Part shown: piece by piece, positions 1 through 7,277 of the stretch
Layout: the number at the start of each line of letters is the position of its first letter
Numbering within the stretch: position 1 is the first letter of the stretch
Source of the DNA: CAJAUT01 sp043809365
GTDB lineage: Bacteria; Patescibacteriota; Microgenomatia; UBA1400; UBA12108
Assembly: GCA_043809365.1 (NCBI GenBank)
Contig: JAZDDW010000049.1
Location: 1-30,904, forward strand
Length of the DNA stretch: 30,904 bases
Direction of reading: 5' to 3'
Notes under the pieces: generated by a model
What the model saw: only the letters and a program-made list of their open reading frames with translations
Databases searched by the model: none
What the model was told of the DNA's origin: nothing
Program-made: the position numbers and the translations under genes

Positions 1-169
1 CAAAGGATTTGGCTTTGGCCACTGTTTGGTCATCTGAATTTCCGTCGACGACGATAACTTCGAAATCAAGAAAAGTCTGTTTGGAGAGATCATCTAGGAG
101 TAGTGGGAGGTATTTGGCCTCGTTAAGCGCGGGGATGATGAGGGAGAAGAAGGGTTTTTTTGTAGCCAT
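1..169 (-). CDS. Family 2 glycosyltransferase, N-terminal part only (runs off the window)
   Basis: The first 56 residues are visible. After MATKKPF comes the GT-A opening FSLIIPALNEAKYLP, then DFEVIVVDGNSDDQT, which matches the nucleotide-sugar-binding start of GT2 enzymes (PxxNE, then VxVDGxSxD). GT2 enzymes move sugars from nucleotide-sugars to glycans or lipids, usually at the inner membrane. The ATG at 169 is supported by an in-frame stop five codons upstream and by the GT2 fold starting right after it. The first 76 nt overlap, in another frame, the end of the upstream GH36-like gene, suggesting co-transcription. The rest of the gene lies outside the window, so substrate and membrane segments cannot be judged. 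Confidence 0.85.
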   Translation of the reverse strand, partial: MATKKPFFSLIIPALNEAKYLPLLLDDLSKQTFLDFEVIVVDGNSDDQTVAKAKSF

Positions 170-1005
170 ATACGTGCTTTATCTAGCTGGGAGGTTGTTA
201 AGCTATCAATATTGTCACCTAGCCCAAGACATTCAGAGTGAATTGTATCCCAAAAATTGGCTGTTGTGGCATTGTCGAGGCTGAACATACGGACGTCTGG
301 ATCGGGAGTGGAGGTAAAAGAGGGGGGAATCAAGCTGTGTTTGCGACTAAGTAATTTGACACGAGAGTAGTAGATGAGCTGACGGATCCAGCGGGGAGTT
401 GGAGGAGGAAATGTTGTGTCTTTGCTATACCTTATGGCGTGGACTCTCCCTAGGGCGGGGGCAAAAGGACAGCCACAGGCGATAGTGTAGAGACTTGGAT
501 AGTTGTGGCGAAGATAAGTAAAGAGATCTAAAAGAGTTTGATGGGGAATACGATCGTCTGTGAGACCGGAATTAAAATATGGTTTGTAGAGAAAGTCGAG
601 CTTGAGCAAATCAGGGTGATAGTTTTTGACTAGATGTTCAAGCGTCTCATAGAGTGGTAAGTTTTTGTGTTTGGTAAATGGGGCATACCAGAGACCAACC
701 TTAAGTTTTAACAGATGGAGTTCTTGGATGAGGTCTATTGTGGAAGAACCAAACCTCCAACCATCATCGATAATAATATATTCGATGTTCAGATGATATT
801 TTTTGATTAGGTGGGCTTGATGTAGGATACTACTTGGAGAAATGACCGGACCAAGAGCGTACCAACTACACCAATAAGTAATTGCTTTGGAGAATGCAGT
901 CGAGCGAGGATGACTTGTAATGGGTAGAGGACAATAGTCGCGAGCCAAAAAACTAAAACCACCGTGTGGTGGACTCCAAGATTGCCAACCAAGTGGATAG
1001 GTCAT
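94..1005 (-). CDS. GH36/GH27-like alpha-galactosidase, catalytic barrel only
   Basis: 303 residues with GWQSW (6-10), WCSWY (45-49), IIIDDGWR (77-84), the nucleophile motif KLDF (D137), ACGCPFAPALG, and an RxxxD motif RYSKD (acid/base D196). These are clan GH-D landmarks of alpha-galactosidases and raffinose synthases. Full GH36 enzymes are about 700 residues with an N-terminal beta-sandwich; this one is essentially only the TIM barrel. No signal peptide is visible. An in-frame ATG lies six codons further upstream (1023), but a TATACT box ends 6 nt before the 1005 ATG, so I prefer 1005. The last 25 codons overlap the downstream glycosyltransferase start, so the extreme C-terminus (rich in Ser and Pro) may be fortuitous. 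A role in trimming or remodelling galactosides is inferred. Confidence 0.8.
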   Translation of the reverse strand: MTYPLGWQSWSPPHGGFSFLARDYCPLPITSHPRSTAFSKAITYWCSWYALGPVISPSSILHQAHLIKKYHLNIEYIIIDDGWRFGSSTIDLIQELHLLKLKVGLWYAPFTKHKNLPLYETLEHLVKNYHPDLLKLDFLYKPYFNSGLTDDRIPHQTLLDLFTYLRHNYPSLYTIACGCPFAPALGRVHAIRYSKDTTFPPPTPRWIRQLIYYSRVKLLSRKHSLIPPSFTSTPDPDVRMFSLDNATTANFWDTIHSECLGLGDNIDSLTTSQLDKARIWLQKNPSSPSSSPRLTRPNTSHYS

Positions 1006-1011
1006 CTTTCC

Positions 1012-1019
1012 AGTATAAT
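1012..1019. promoter_or_regulatory. Shared bidirectional -10 box between divergent genes
   Basis: The octamer AGTATAAT reads as TATAAT on the plus strand (1014-1019, 9 nt before ATG 1029) and as TATACT on the minus strand (1017-1012, 6 nt before ATG 1005). Only 23 bp separate the two start codons, so neither transcript can have a normal leader. No good -35 is seen for either side. Confidence 0.6.
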
Positions 1020-1028
1020 GCAATCCTA

Positions 1029-1328
1029 ATGATTACGACGAAACAGGTTTATGCCCAACTTTCAACCGTGATGGATCCGGAACTGAATGTGGATATTGTA
1101 GGCCTAGGGCTCATATATGGTGTCACGGTGTTACAGTGTCACATAAAAATAATCATGACCCTAACAACACCGGGTTGTCTGCTCTCGGGAGTGATAGATC
1201 AATTAATTCGAAAATCCCTATCTCCGCTTGGCGCAAAAAAGATTGAGTTAAGACTGGTTTGGGAGCCGGCGTGGAGTAAAGATAAAATGAGTGATGAAGC
1301 CAAACTTATGCTGGGAATGTTGTATTAA
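1029..1328 (+). CDS. SufT/MIP18-family (DUF59) iron-sulfur assembly protein
   Basis: 99 residues. VYAQLSTVMDPELNVDIVGLGLIYGV followed by MTLTTPGC is the hallmark of the MIP18/PaaD/SufT family (DPEL...VDLGLI...MTLTxPxC). The Cys of TPGC is the conserved, functionally important residue. Family members help mature Fe-S proteins or deliver clusters. An upstream in-frame ATG at 966 is rejected because the family fold starts at the second Met and a TATAAT box ends 9 nt before 1029. Codons 31-38 carry an 8-nt-period repeat (1120-1143) at the turn between two beta strands. The stop codon lies inside a 7-nt repeat array shared with the spacer to the next gene. Confidence 0.85.
   Translation: MITTKQVYAQLSTVMDPELNVDIVGLGLIYGVTVLQCHIKIIMTLTTPGCLLSGVIDQLIRKSLSPLGAKKIELRLVWEPAWSKDKMSDEAKLMLGMLY
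1120..1143 (+). repeat. 8-nt tandem repeat, GTGWCACA family, 3 units
   Basis: Units GTGTCACG, GTGTTACA and GTGTCACA in perfect 8-nt register, inside the SufT-like gene. The same unit family occurs at 23590-23621 and 25850-25881. Confidence 0.75.
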
Positions 1329-1349
1329 GTATTAAGTATTAAGTATTAG
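1322..1349 (+). repeat. 7-nt tandem repeat, GTATTAA family, 4 units
   Basis: GTATTAA three times, then GTATTAG, in exact 7-nt register. It supplies the stop codon of the SufT-like gene and fills the 23-bp spacer up to the ATG of the next gene. The same unit recurs at 11461-11495. Confidence 0.9.
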
Positions 1350-1351
1350 GT

Positions 1352-1897
1352 ATGAATATAGTTGTGGGGAGTACAAATCCGGTAAAAATAGAGGCGGTAC
1401 AAGAGGCATTTAGAAGATATTGGCCAGAGTGTGGGGTGATGGGAGTGGAAGTAAAAAGTGGGGTTGACGAACAGCCAAGGAGTGAGCAAGAGACAATACG
1501 GGGGGCGGAAAATCGTGCCGTGGAAGCGGGACAGCAAGGAGATTTTGGGGTCGGACTAGAGGGTGGAGTGTGCGAGATAAAAGGGAAGATGTTTGAATGC
1601 GCATGGGTGTGCGTGGTGAGGAAATCTCAAATCACAAATACTCAAATTCTCAAATCAGGATATGAAGAGGGACTGGGGGGTGGGCTATATTTTGAGTTGC
1701 CGGAGAAAATTGCAGAGAAAATCAGAGCAGGGGGAGAACTGGGGCCGATTATGGAAGAGATGATGAAATATGACGTGAAGAGAACGAATGGGGCGATTGG
1801 CGTCTTGACGAGGGATCAACTTAAGCGGAAGGATGCGTATGTGCAGATAGTGTTGTCCGCGCTGATCAAGTTTGTGAGTCCAGAGTGGTATCATTGA
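1352..1897 (+). CDS. yjjX: Inosine/xanthosine triphosphatase (YjjX/DUF84 family)
   Basis: 181 residues. MNIVVGSTNPVKIEAVQEAF at the N-terminus (substrate loop SxNPxKxxA), SGVDEQPRSEQETIRGAENRA, and DFGVGLEGGV are the conserved blocks of the YjjX/DUF84 house-cleaning NTPases, which remove non-canonical purine triphosphates such as ITP and XTP. Length fits the family (about 170-180). An extra segment of roughly 12 residues (RKSQITNTQILKS) lies after CAWVCVV and is encoded by a 7/8-nt repeat (1622-1657), so it looks like a repeat-derived loop insertion. Next comes rpiB after 3 nt; both are probably in one operon starting at the SufT-like gene. No Shine-Dalgarno is visible at the start. Confidence 0.88.
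   Translation: MNIVVGSTNPVKIEAVQEAFRRYWPECGVMGVEVKSGVDEQPRSEQETIRGAENRAVEAGQQGDFGVGLEGGVCEIKGKMFECAWVCVVRKSQITNTQILKSGYEEGLGGGLYFELPEKIAEKIRAGGELGPIMEEMMKYDVKRTNGAIGVLTRDQLKRKDAYVQIVLSALIKFVSPEWYH
1622..1657 (+). repeat. 7/8-nt tandem repeat, CAAATYCT family, in-frame in yjjX
   Basis: AAATCTC, AAATCAC, AAATACT, CAAATTCT, CAAATCA, mixed 7- and 8-nt steps. Nearly the same stretch occurs in the second reductase gene (22731-22764) and a variant in the first (20686-20716). Confidence 0.85.
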
Positions 1898-1900
1898 GGT

Positions 1901-2356
1901 ATGAGAATATATTTGGGGGCGGATCACCGAGGATTTGAACTGAAAGAAATCTTGAAGGAATGGTTGGTGAACGAGGGGTATGAAGTTGAGGATGTAGGGA
2001 ACCATGTATTTGACCCAGACGATGACTCTATAGATCCAGCTCTCAAAGTGGCAGAATCAATAGAGGGCAATGGGACAACGTCTAGGGGGATACTCTTGTG
2101 TGGGAGTGGACACGGAGTAGATATCGTGGCAAATCGATTCCCTCACGTGCGGGCGATCCTAGCGTTTAATGAGGTAGTAACAGCACAGGGCAGAGAGCAT
2201 GAGGATGCTAATGTGTTGGTATTGCCGGCTGAGTGGATGAGTAGAGAAGAGGCGATTGAGAGAGTCCGCATATTTCTGGAAACAGAGAAAAATGATAACC
2301 CGAGATATGAGCGACGGAGAATGAGAATTGCTAACTTGCAGATAAGGCAAACATGA
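1901..2356 (+). CDS. rpiB: Ribose-5-phosphate isomerase B
   Basis: 151 residues. MRIYLGADHRGFELK carries the catalytic-site His of the GxDHxG/AF motif, LLCGSGHGVDIVANR holds the catalytic Cys and the phosphate/anion-hole loop (normally CGTGIGxxIxANK), and REHEDANVLVLPA matches the RxHNxANVL block. The enzyme interconverts ribose-5-P and ribulose-5-P in the non-oxidative pentose phosphate route. The CGSGHG variant of the loop is somewhat divergent, so a related aldose isomerase (LacA/B type) is a minor alternative. It overlaps the epimerase gene by 4 nt (ATGA type), which implies translational coupling. Neighbours are other pentose phosphate enzymes. Confidence 0.88.
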   Translation: MRIYLGADHRGFELKEILKEWLVNEGYEVEDVGNHVFDPDDDSIDPALKVAESIEGNGTTSRGILLCGSGHGVDIVANRFPHVRAILAFNEVVTAQGREHEDANVLVLPAEWMSREEAIERVRIFLETEKNDNPRYERRRMRIANLQIRQT

Positions 2357-2958
2357 TTACGCCGATAATTATGGAGTCAGACATTGAGGAAGTGAAGAGA
2401 AAGTTGGCGGTTTTGGAGACAAGGAAAGTTGAAAGGATACATTTTGATATTGGGGACGGAATGTTCTCGGATTTGTTGTCGGTGACCCCCAGAGATTTAC
2501 ATCCATTTAATCTAACTAAGATGAAGATAGATCTACACTTATTGGTGGATGATCCAAGAGAGTGGATTGAAGAATGTGTGGCTCTTTCTCCCAAGAGGGT
2601 GATTGGGCAGGTTGAACATATGGGCGAGCAAAAGGCATTTATTGAGGCGGTTGAGGGGTATGGGGCAGAGGCGGGTTTGGCGCTAAAAATCGAAACTCCG
2701 ATTGAGGCGATAGTAAGTGAGTTATTGGAAAAAGTAAAAACCATTTTATTGTTAGAGATTCCCCCGGGAACTACGGGATCGCTATTTGATCGGCGAGTGT
2801 TGGGTAAGATTGGTGAGTTAAGAAAGATTTATTCGGGGAGGATACTGGTTGATGGGGGGATTAACCCGGAGACATATAAGTGGGCAATGGGTGAGGGGGC
2901 AAGTGAGGCGGGAGCCAATTCAGCATGGTGGCGGGGAGATTTTAATGAAGCACAATAA
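2353..2958 (+). CDS. Ribulose-phosphate 3-epimerase-like protein
   Basis: 201 residues forming a TIM-barrel pattern. The four metal ligands of Rpe appear kept: His and Asp in IHFDIGDGMF, His in DLHLLVDDP and Asp in VDGGINPET. The usual M-V-x-P-G-x-G-G loop is replaced by LLLEIPPGTTGSLFD, and the end (SEAGANSAWW) differs from the standard AGS-a-F, so the protein is divergent. Expected reaction: ribulose-5-P to xylulose-5-P, feeding the transketolase encoded downstream. Start ATG 2353 overlaps the rpiB stop by 4 nt; its own end overlaps the LOG gene by 14 nt. Confidence 0.75.
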   Translation: MITPIIMESDIEEVKRKLAVLETRKVERIHFDIGDGMFSDLLSVTPRDLHPFNLTKMKIDLHLLVDDPREWIEECVALSPKRVIGQVEHMGEQKAFIEAVEGYGAEAGLALKIETPIEAIVSELLEKVKTILLLEIPPGTTGSLFDRRVLGKIGELRKIYSGRILVDGGINPETYKWAMGEGASEAGANSAWWRGDFNEAQ

Positions 2959-3568
2959 AGTGGAGTTCAAGAAAGTAGCATTTTTTGGGGATGCGGCGAT
3001 ACCGGAAACAGATCCGGTTTACCAGGCCGCTTACCATAGTGCAAAACGGCTTGCCAAGCATGGGTATACGATCGTGAATGGAGGGGGACCTGGAGTAATG
3101 AATGCGGCCACGCGGGGGGCAGAGTCGGTCGAGGGGAAGACTGAGTCGGTGACTTTTTATCCAGAACATGCAACTGGGTTTGAGGGAAGATATCTCGCCA
3201 ATATTACCGATAAGGAAATTAAGACAGATAACTATATCGATAGAATGTTCAAGCTAATGGAACAGTCGGATATATTTTTGATATTCCAGGGAGGGACTGG
3301 GACATTGTCTGAACTGGGGGCGGCCTGGGTACTGGCCAAGTTGTATTATGGACATCACAAACCATTTATTCTGGTCGGATCTTTTTGGAGACAAGTAATT
3401 GGAGCGATCCATGACAATATGTTGATTGATGCCAGAGAGATGGATGTGTTTAAAATCGTGGACGGGATAGATGATATTCTGCCAGCGATGAAAAAACTCG
3501 AAGAGGCGCTAAATAAAGTGGACCATACCCATTGCCAACACTGTGGAGAGGGCGCGTTTATGAGTTGA
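2945..3568 (+). CDS. LOG-family protein (Rossmann fold, nucleotide phosphoribohydrolase-like)
   Basis: 207 residues from ATG 2945. An upstream in-frame ATG (2849) would overlap the epimerase deeply and is rejected. VAFFGDAAIPETDPVYQAA, YTIVNGGGPGVMNAATRGA and IFLIFQGGTGTLSELGAAW are the LOG/lysine-decarboxylase-like blocks (PGGxGTxxE, here QGGTGTLSE). Characterised relatives cleave nucleoside 5'-monophosphates to base plus ribose-5-phosphate; the substrate here is unknown. The position among ribose-phosphate enzymes would suit release of ribose-5-P into that pathway (inference). The C-terminus carries a HCQHCGEG cysteine pair that could bind a metal. The 3' end carries the -10 box of the next gene 3 nt after the stop. 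Confidence 0.8.
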   Translation: MKHNKVEFKKVAFFGDAAIPETDPVYQAAYHSAKRLAKHGYTIVNGGGPGVMNAATRGAESVEGKTESVTFYPEHATGFEGRYLANITDKEIKTDNYIDRMFKLMEQSDIFLIFQGGTGTLSELGAAWVLAKLYYGHHKPFILVGSFWRQVIGAIHDNMLIDAREMDVFKIVDGIDDILPAMKKLEEALNKVDHTHCQHCGEGAFMS

Positions 3569-3570
3569 GC

Positions 3571-3576
3571 TATACT
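3571..3576 (+). promoter_or_regulatory. -10 box (TATACT) for the transketolase gene
   Basis: TATACT ends 6 nt before ATG 3583, so the transcript would start at or beside the start codon. No clear -35. It may be a secondary promoter inside the cluster. Confidence 0.45.
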
Positions 3577-3582
3577 GTATAC

Positions 3583-4398
3583 ATGACTGCCCAAGATTTA
3601 CAGAAGATAGCTAATCAACTCCGCGGAGATGTATTACAGATGGTGGTTGCGGCAGGGGCGGGACATGTGGCCGGGCCATTATCAACGGCGGAGATATTTA
3701 GTGTGCTGTATTTTGGAGGAGTGTTAGATACCGCAAAAGATAAAGTTGTGTTGTCGTGTGGCCATTATTGCCCGATTTTGTATTCAGCTCTGGCAAGAAC
3801 AGGGAAATTCCCCATAGGGGAGCTTAAGACTTTTATGCAGGCGGGGAGTAGATTGCCTGGACATCCGGAACGAGGGAGTGTACCGGGAGTCGAGGTATCG
3901 GCGGGCCCACTGGGGCAAGGAGTGTCGGTGGCGGTGGGGATGGCAATGGGCAACAAACTAAATAATCAAAAATCAAAAATCAATACTATGGATACTCCTC
4001 ACATATACTGTGTTTTGTCGGATGGAGAGATCCAAGAGGGACAAGTGTGGGAAGCCTTTAACTTTGCAGTGAGACGCCAATTGGATAATTTGATCTTTAT
4101 TTTGGATCGCAACCGAATCCAGATAGAGAATTATGTGTCACAAGTTGCAACATATGGAGAGATAGCGGGCAGGTTGGAGGCGTTTGGATTACATGTGTCA
4201 GAAATCGAAGGTAACGATATATATCAAGTACAAGACGGGATAAAAAAAGCAAAAATGGTGATGGGGAGGCCAGCGATGATTGTAGCAAATACAGTTGGGG
4301 GTAGGGGAGTGTCTTTGATGGAAAATAAACCCGAGTGGCATGACCTGGTGCCGACAAAAAAAGAGCTCGAAGTAGCGCTCAAGGAGCTAAATGTATAA
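3583..4398 (+). CDS. Transketolase, N-terminal (thiamine diphosphate-binding) subunit
   Basis: 271 residues from ATG 3583; an earlier ATG (3532) lies inside the LOG gene. GHVAGPLSTAEIFSVLYF, VLSCGHYCPILYS, GHPERGSVPGVEVSAGPLGQGVSVAVGMA and the ThDP motif LSDGEIQEGQVWEAFNFA...DRNRIQI are typical of split transketolases. With the next gene it moves two-carbon units between sugar phosphates. The loop before CVLSDGE is lengthened by NNQKSKINTMDTPH, part of which is encoded by a 7-nt repeat (3964-3984). It overlaps the C-terminal subunit gene by 8 nt, consistent with a stoichiometric pair. Confidence 0.93.
   Translation: MTAQDLQKIANQLRGDVLQMVVAAGAGHVAGPLSTAEIFSVLYFGGVLDTAKDKVVLSCGHYCPILYSALARTGKFPIGELKTFMQAGSRLPGHPERGSVPGVEVSAGPLGQGVSVAVGMAMGNKLNNQKSKINTMDTPHIYCVLSDGEIQEGQVWEAFNFAVRRQLDNLIFILDRNRIQIENYVSQVATYGEIAGRLEAFGLHVSEIEGNDIYQVQDGIKKAKMVMGRPAMIVANTVGGRGVSLMENKPEWHDLVPTKKELEVALKELNV
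3964..3984 (+). repeat. 7-nt tandem repeat (AATCAAA), 3 units, in-frame
   Basis: AATCAAA, AATCAAA, AATCAAT in exact 7-nt register, encoding part of an extra loop just before the thiamine-diphosphate motif of the transketolase N subunit. The unit resembles the AAATCAA start of the array at 22731. Confidence 0.7.
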
Positions 4399-5359
4399 CG
4401 ACGCGTTGTTGTTGCCTGACTGGCGGACACCAAAACTGAAGGCCATTCGGGAAGGAGTGGGGGAAGGGCTCGTAAAACTGGGAGCAAAACACGAAGATAT
4501 TATTGTGTTGACGGCGGACTTGGCAGGGTCGACGAAGGTAAGGGAATTTGCAGAACTCTATCCAGATAGGTTTTTTGATGTGGGAGTGGCAGAGCAGAAT
4601 ATGGCGGGAGTAGTGGCTGGATTATCATTCACCGGTTTTGTCCCCTTTATGGCGAGCTATGCCACATTTTCTCCGGGGCGTAACTGGGAGCAAATTCGGG
4701 TGTCAGTTGCATTGTCAAAAGCGAATGTAAAAATTATTGGATCGCATGCTGGGGTAGCTACGGGGAAAAATGGTCCGAGCCATCAGGGAACAGAAGATAT
4801 CGCTTTGATGCGAGTGTTGCCCAACATGACTGTGTTGGCGCCAGCGGATGCGGGAGAGTGTGCGGGGGCAATTGAAGCGGCCTACAATCACGTAGGACCG
4901 GTCTATATCCGCACTACCCGCCCGGATACACCAGTGTTTCTTAAGCCGAGAGAATTTGAGGTAGGCAAGGCGCAAGTTTTGCGCGAGGGGAGGGACGTGA
5001 CGATCGCGGCTTGTGGGATACAAGTATGGGACAGCTTGATGGTGGCGGAGGACTTATCAAAAGATGGGATAGAGTGCGAGGTAATAAACGTATCTACTAT
5101 TAAACCATTAGACCATTACACCATTGTAGAGAGTGCAAAAAAAACGGGAAAGGTGATAACAATCGAGGATCACCAAGCTATGGGTGGGATGGGATCGGCT
5201 ATTGCAGAAGTGCTGTCGAGTGAGTGTCCAGTTCCTATCAAGTTTATTGGGATTAAGGATCGGTTTGGGATTTCGGGCGAGTGGGAAGATGTGTATCAAA
5301 AAGTGGGATTAGATAGGGTAAGCCTAAAACAAGCTGTGATAGACTATCTTCATGAGTAA
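4391..5359 (+). CDS. Transketolase, C-terminal (pyrimidine-binding) subunit
   Basis: 322 residues. DIIVLTADLAGSTKVREFAE, DRFFDVGVAEQNMAGVVAGLSFTGFVPFMASYATF (catalytic Glu in VAEQNM) and GKNGPSHQGTEDIALMRVLPNM define the pyrimidine-binding domain, followed by the C-terminal transketolase domain ending around TIKPLD...VITIEDHQAMGGMGSA. It pairs with the preceding gene to make a whole transketolase. A purine-rich AAGGAG at 4381-4386 precedes the ATG by 4 nt, one of the few good ribosome-binding sites here. An 8-nt-period stretch (5105-5128) encodes PLDHYTI without lengthening the protein. The end overlaps the kinase gene by 8 nt. Confidence 0.93.
   Translation: MYNDALLLPDWRTPKLKAIREGVGEGLVKLGAKHEDIIVLTADLAGSTKVREFAELYPDRFFDVGVAEQNMAGVVAGLSFTGFVPFMASYATFSPGRNWEQIRVSVALSKANVKIIGSHAGVATGKNGPSHQGTEDIALMRVLPNMTVLAPADAGECAGAIEAAYNHVGPVYIRTTRPDTPVFLKPREFEVGKAQVLREGRDVTIAACGIQVWDSLMVAEDLSKDGIECEVINVSTIKPLDHYTIVESAKKTGKVITIEDHQAMGGMGSAIAEVLSSECPVPIKFIGIKDRFGISGEWEDVYQKVGLDRVSLKQAVIDYLHE
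5105..5128 (+). repeat. 8-nt tandem repeat, CCATTAAA family, 3 units, in-frame
   Basis: CCATTAGA, CCATTACA, CCATTGTA in 8-nt register inside the transketolase C subunit. The same unit makes the array at 27495-27522. Confidence 0.6.
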
Positions 5360-6275
5360 TTACGATGTGGTGACGGTTGGGGCGGCGACACTAGATATTT
5401 TTATGAAAAGCGACAAATTTAAGGTAATATCTTCGGGAAATGTACTTGGAGGGATTGCGATGTGCGAGGTGTATGGAGGGAAAATGGAAGTAGAGGAGGT
5501 AGTAATGGTGTCGGGGGGAGGAGCGACAAACTGCGCAGTCTCATTTGCGAAGAAAGATTTAAAGACGGCGGTGGTGGCGGAGATGGGGAACGATCCTCAA
5601 TCGCTACTAATCCACAAAGACTTAGAAGAAGCTGGGGTTGAAACGAGATTTTTGGTGCAGGAACAGGATGAAACAACGGCAGTGTCGGTAGTTCTTATAG
5701 CCGAAGATGGAGGGAGAAGTATCATGGTCCATCGGGGAGCGGCCGCGATGCTAACCAAACACGACCTACCCCTATCAGAGTTAGAAACAAGATGGGTACA
5801 TATTTCGAGTTTGGGTGGGAATATGGAACTACTCAAAACTATTTTAGATTGGGCAAAAATCAAGAAAGTGAGGGTGTCCTTGAACCCAGGGCTTAAGGAA
5901 ATCGCGCACAAAGATAAGCTATTACCGTTACTTGCAAATGTGGAAATATTATTTTTGAACAAAGACGAAGCGAGAGAGTTGTGGGGAGAGGAGAAAATAA
6001 TCAATGGAGCGTATGTCAGTGTCATTACGGATGGAGAGCGTGGAGGGGAGATGATAATAGGGGAGAAGCAGACTAGGTTTGAAGCTATCAAGGTGAGGAA
6101 AGTGGTGGATACTACGGGAGCAGGGGATGGGTTTGCTAGTGGAATGGTGGCAGGGGTCTTGTATGGCAAGAATTATGAACAAGCGGTGACTTGGGGGGTA
6201 AGAAACGCGACGGCGATCCTCAAACATACGGGGGCGAAGAAAGGATTATTGACTTTGGCGGAAGTAAATAAATGA
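5352..6275 (+). CDS. PfkB-family (ribokinase-like) sugar kinase
   Basis: 307 residues. The N-terminal VTVGAATLDIFM, the glycine-rich VSGGGATNCAVSFAKKDLKTAVVAEMGND and the C-terminal signature VDTTGAGDGFASGMVAGVLYG (catalytic Asp in GAGD) identify the PfkB family. These enzymes phosphorylate a hydroxymethyl group of sugars or nucleosides; a ribokinase- or nucleoside-type role would fit the neighbouring pentose phosphate genes, but substrate cannot be assigned from sequence. It starts inside the transketolase gene (8-nt overlap), is last in the plus-strand cluster, and converges on the lactate dehydrogenase gene with a 7-bp gap and no obvious terminator. Confidence 0.9.
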   Translation: MSNYDVVTVGAATLDIFMKSDKFKVISSGNVLGGIAMCEVYGGKMEVEEVVMVSGGGATNCAVSFAKKDLKTAVVAEMGNDPQSLLIHKDLEEAGVETRFLVQEQDETTAVSVVLIAEDGGRSIMVHRGAAAMLTKHDLPLSELETRWVHISSLGGNMELLKTILDWAKIKKVRVSLNPGLKEIAHKDKLLPLLANVEILFLNKDEARELWGEEKIINGAYVSVITDGERGGEMIIGEKQTRFEAIKVRKVVDTTGAGDGFASGMVAGVLYGKNYEQAVTWGVRNATAILKHTGAKKGLLTLAEVNK

Positions 6276-6282
6276 TTTGATG

Positions 6283-7215
6283 TCACATCTCATCTAGGTG
6301 GGAGCGAATGGTGGTGGCGGAGACGTGGAGATCCGCGGTTTCACCAGGAGAGAGGGGGAGATCAATGATTCGTTCGACACCATTTCTACCCAAGATACAG
6401 GGTAGGGAGAGAGCAATGTTTGTAAGACCATATTGACCAGTTAGAACGGTGGAGAGGGGAATGATTTTTTTACTATCGCGCATAATGGTTTCGACAATAT
6501 GGGTGAGGGCGGTCGCGATACCATAGTAGGTGGCACCCTTGCCAGAGATAATTTTGTAAGCATCTTTGCGGGTTTCACTGACCGCCCAGGCGATGTGGTC
6601 GGGAGACATTTCGGGGTATGAGAGGAGGGGTTTGCCACCGATGGTGGCGGTACTAATGGCGGCAAAGGATGAGTCGCCGTGTTCGCCAAGGATATAGGTG
6701 TGAATACTTTTGGCGCTAACACTGATGGCTTTAGAGAGGTGGAGACGGAACCGGGCGGTGTCCAAGAGGGTGCCTGAGCCAAAAACGCGGCCTGGGGGAA
6801 GGCTAGCAATTTGGGTGGCTTTTAAGGTCATGATATCTAGGGGGTTGGCAACCATGAGAATGAGGGTTTGAGGACATTCTCGGATGATCTTGGGGATTAA
6901 TTTCTCGACAATGTCGCAGTTACCTTTGGTCAAATCTAGCCTAGTTTGCCCAGGTTTTTGGGCACAGCCAGCGGTAAAGATGACGAGATCGGTACCTATC
7001 AAATCTTCAAATCTATTGGTGGCGGTCAGGGTAGTATGGGGATAAAAGGGGCTCCCATGTTCGAGGTCGGTTTTTTCGCCTTCGGCCTTGGCTAGTTCCC
7101 GAGAGAAAAGGACGAGTTCGCTGCAGAGACCTTTGAGCAAAAGGGCGTAGGCGGTGGTGACGCCGACGCGTCCCAAACCAATAATTGCAACTTTGAAAGT
7201 TTCACGTTTGAGCAT
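6283..7215 (-). CDS. ldh: L-lactate dehydrogenase
   Basis: 310 residues from ATG 7215. The frame is open further upstream to 7302, but that part would be encoded by the TACAGC repeat array and precedes the Rossmann start. VAIIGLGRVGVTTAYALL is the NAD loop; the specificity loop AGCAQKPGQTRLDL has Gln where malate dehydrogenases have Arg, which argues for lactate; ILGEHGDSSF carries the catalytic His; VANPLDIMT and GSGTLLDTARFR are conserved. It reduces pyruvate to lactate with NADH, closing a fermentative redox balance. It is divergent from cmk across a 62-bp spacer that holds the array. Confidence 0.93.
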   Translation of the reverse strand: MLKRETFKVAIIGLGRVGVTTAYALLLKGLCSELVLFSRELAKAEGEKTDLEHGSPFYPHTTLTATNRFEDLIGTDLVIFTAGCAQKPGQTRLDLTKGNCDIVEKLIPKIIRECPQTLILMVANPLDIMTLKATQIASLPPGRVFGSGTLLDTARFRLHLSKAISVSAKSIHTYILGEHGDSSFAAISTATIGGKPLLSYPEMSPDHIAWAVSETRKDAYKIISGKGATYYGIATALTHIVETIMRDSKKIIPLSTVLTGQYGLTNIALSLPCILGRNGVERIIDLPLSPGETADLHVSATTIRSHLDEM

Positions 7216-7219
7216 TAAA

Positions 7220-7254
7220 TACAGCTTACAGCAAACAGCATACAGCGTACAGCG
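7220..7254 (+). repeat. 7-nt tandem repeat, TACAGCN, 5 units, between ldh and cmk
   Basis: TACAGCT, TACAGCA, AACAGCA, TACAGCG, TACAGCG in exact 7-nt register. It occupies most of the 62-bp divergent spacer, immediately upstream of the ldh start and just before the cmk -10 region. Confidence 0.9.
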
Positions 7255-7258
7255 GGTG

Positions 7259-7267
7259 TGGTAGCAT
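7259..7267 (+). promoter_or_regulatory. Extended -10 (TGG-TAGCAT) for cmk
   Basis: A TGN extension followed by TAGCAT, ending 10 nt before ATG 7278. This matches the 10-nt spacing seen at gmk and the M20 gene. Confidence 0.4.
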
Positions 7268-7277
7268 AGTACTTTGT

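Noticed and set aside
9..284. Open frame of about 91 codons on the plus strand at the left edge
   Set aside because: It lies opposite the glycosyltransferase start and the galactosidase end, both with clear motifs; no family features on the plus strand.
966..1028. Upstream start for the SufT-like protein
   Set aside because: It would overlap the divergent galactosidase start and place the TATAAT box inside the gene; the domain begins at the Met at 1029.
3532..3582. Upstream start for the transketolase N subunit
   Set aside because: It lies within the LOG gene, and the family N-terminus starts at the Met at 3583, just after a TATACT box.
5597..6169. Open frame of 190 codons opposite the PfkB kinase
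   Set aside because: Low-complexity Ser/Pro product typical of an antisense frame of a G-rich gene; the sense gene has strong PfkB motifs.
7220..7254. CRISPR array
   Set aside because: Units are 7 nt, contiguous and without spacers; no cas genes in the window.
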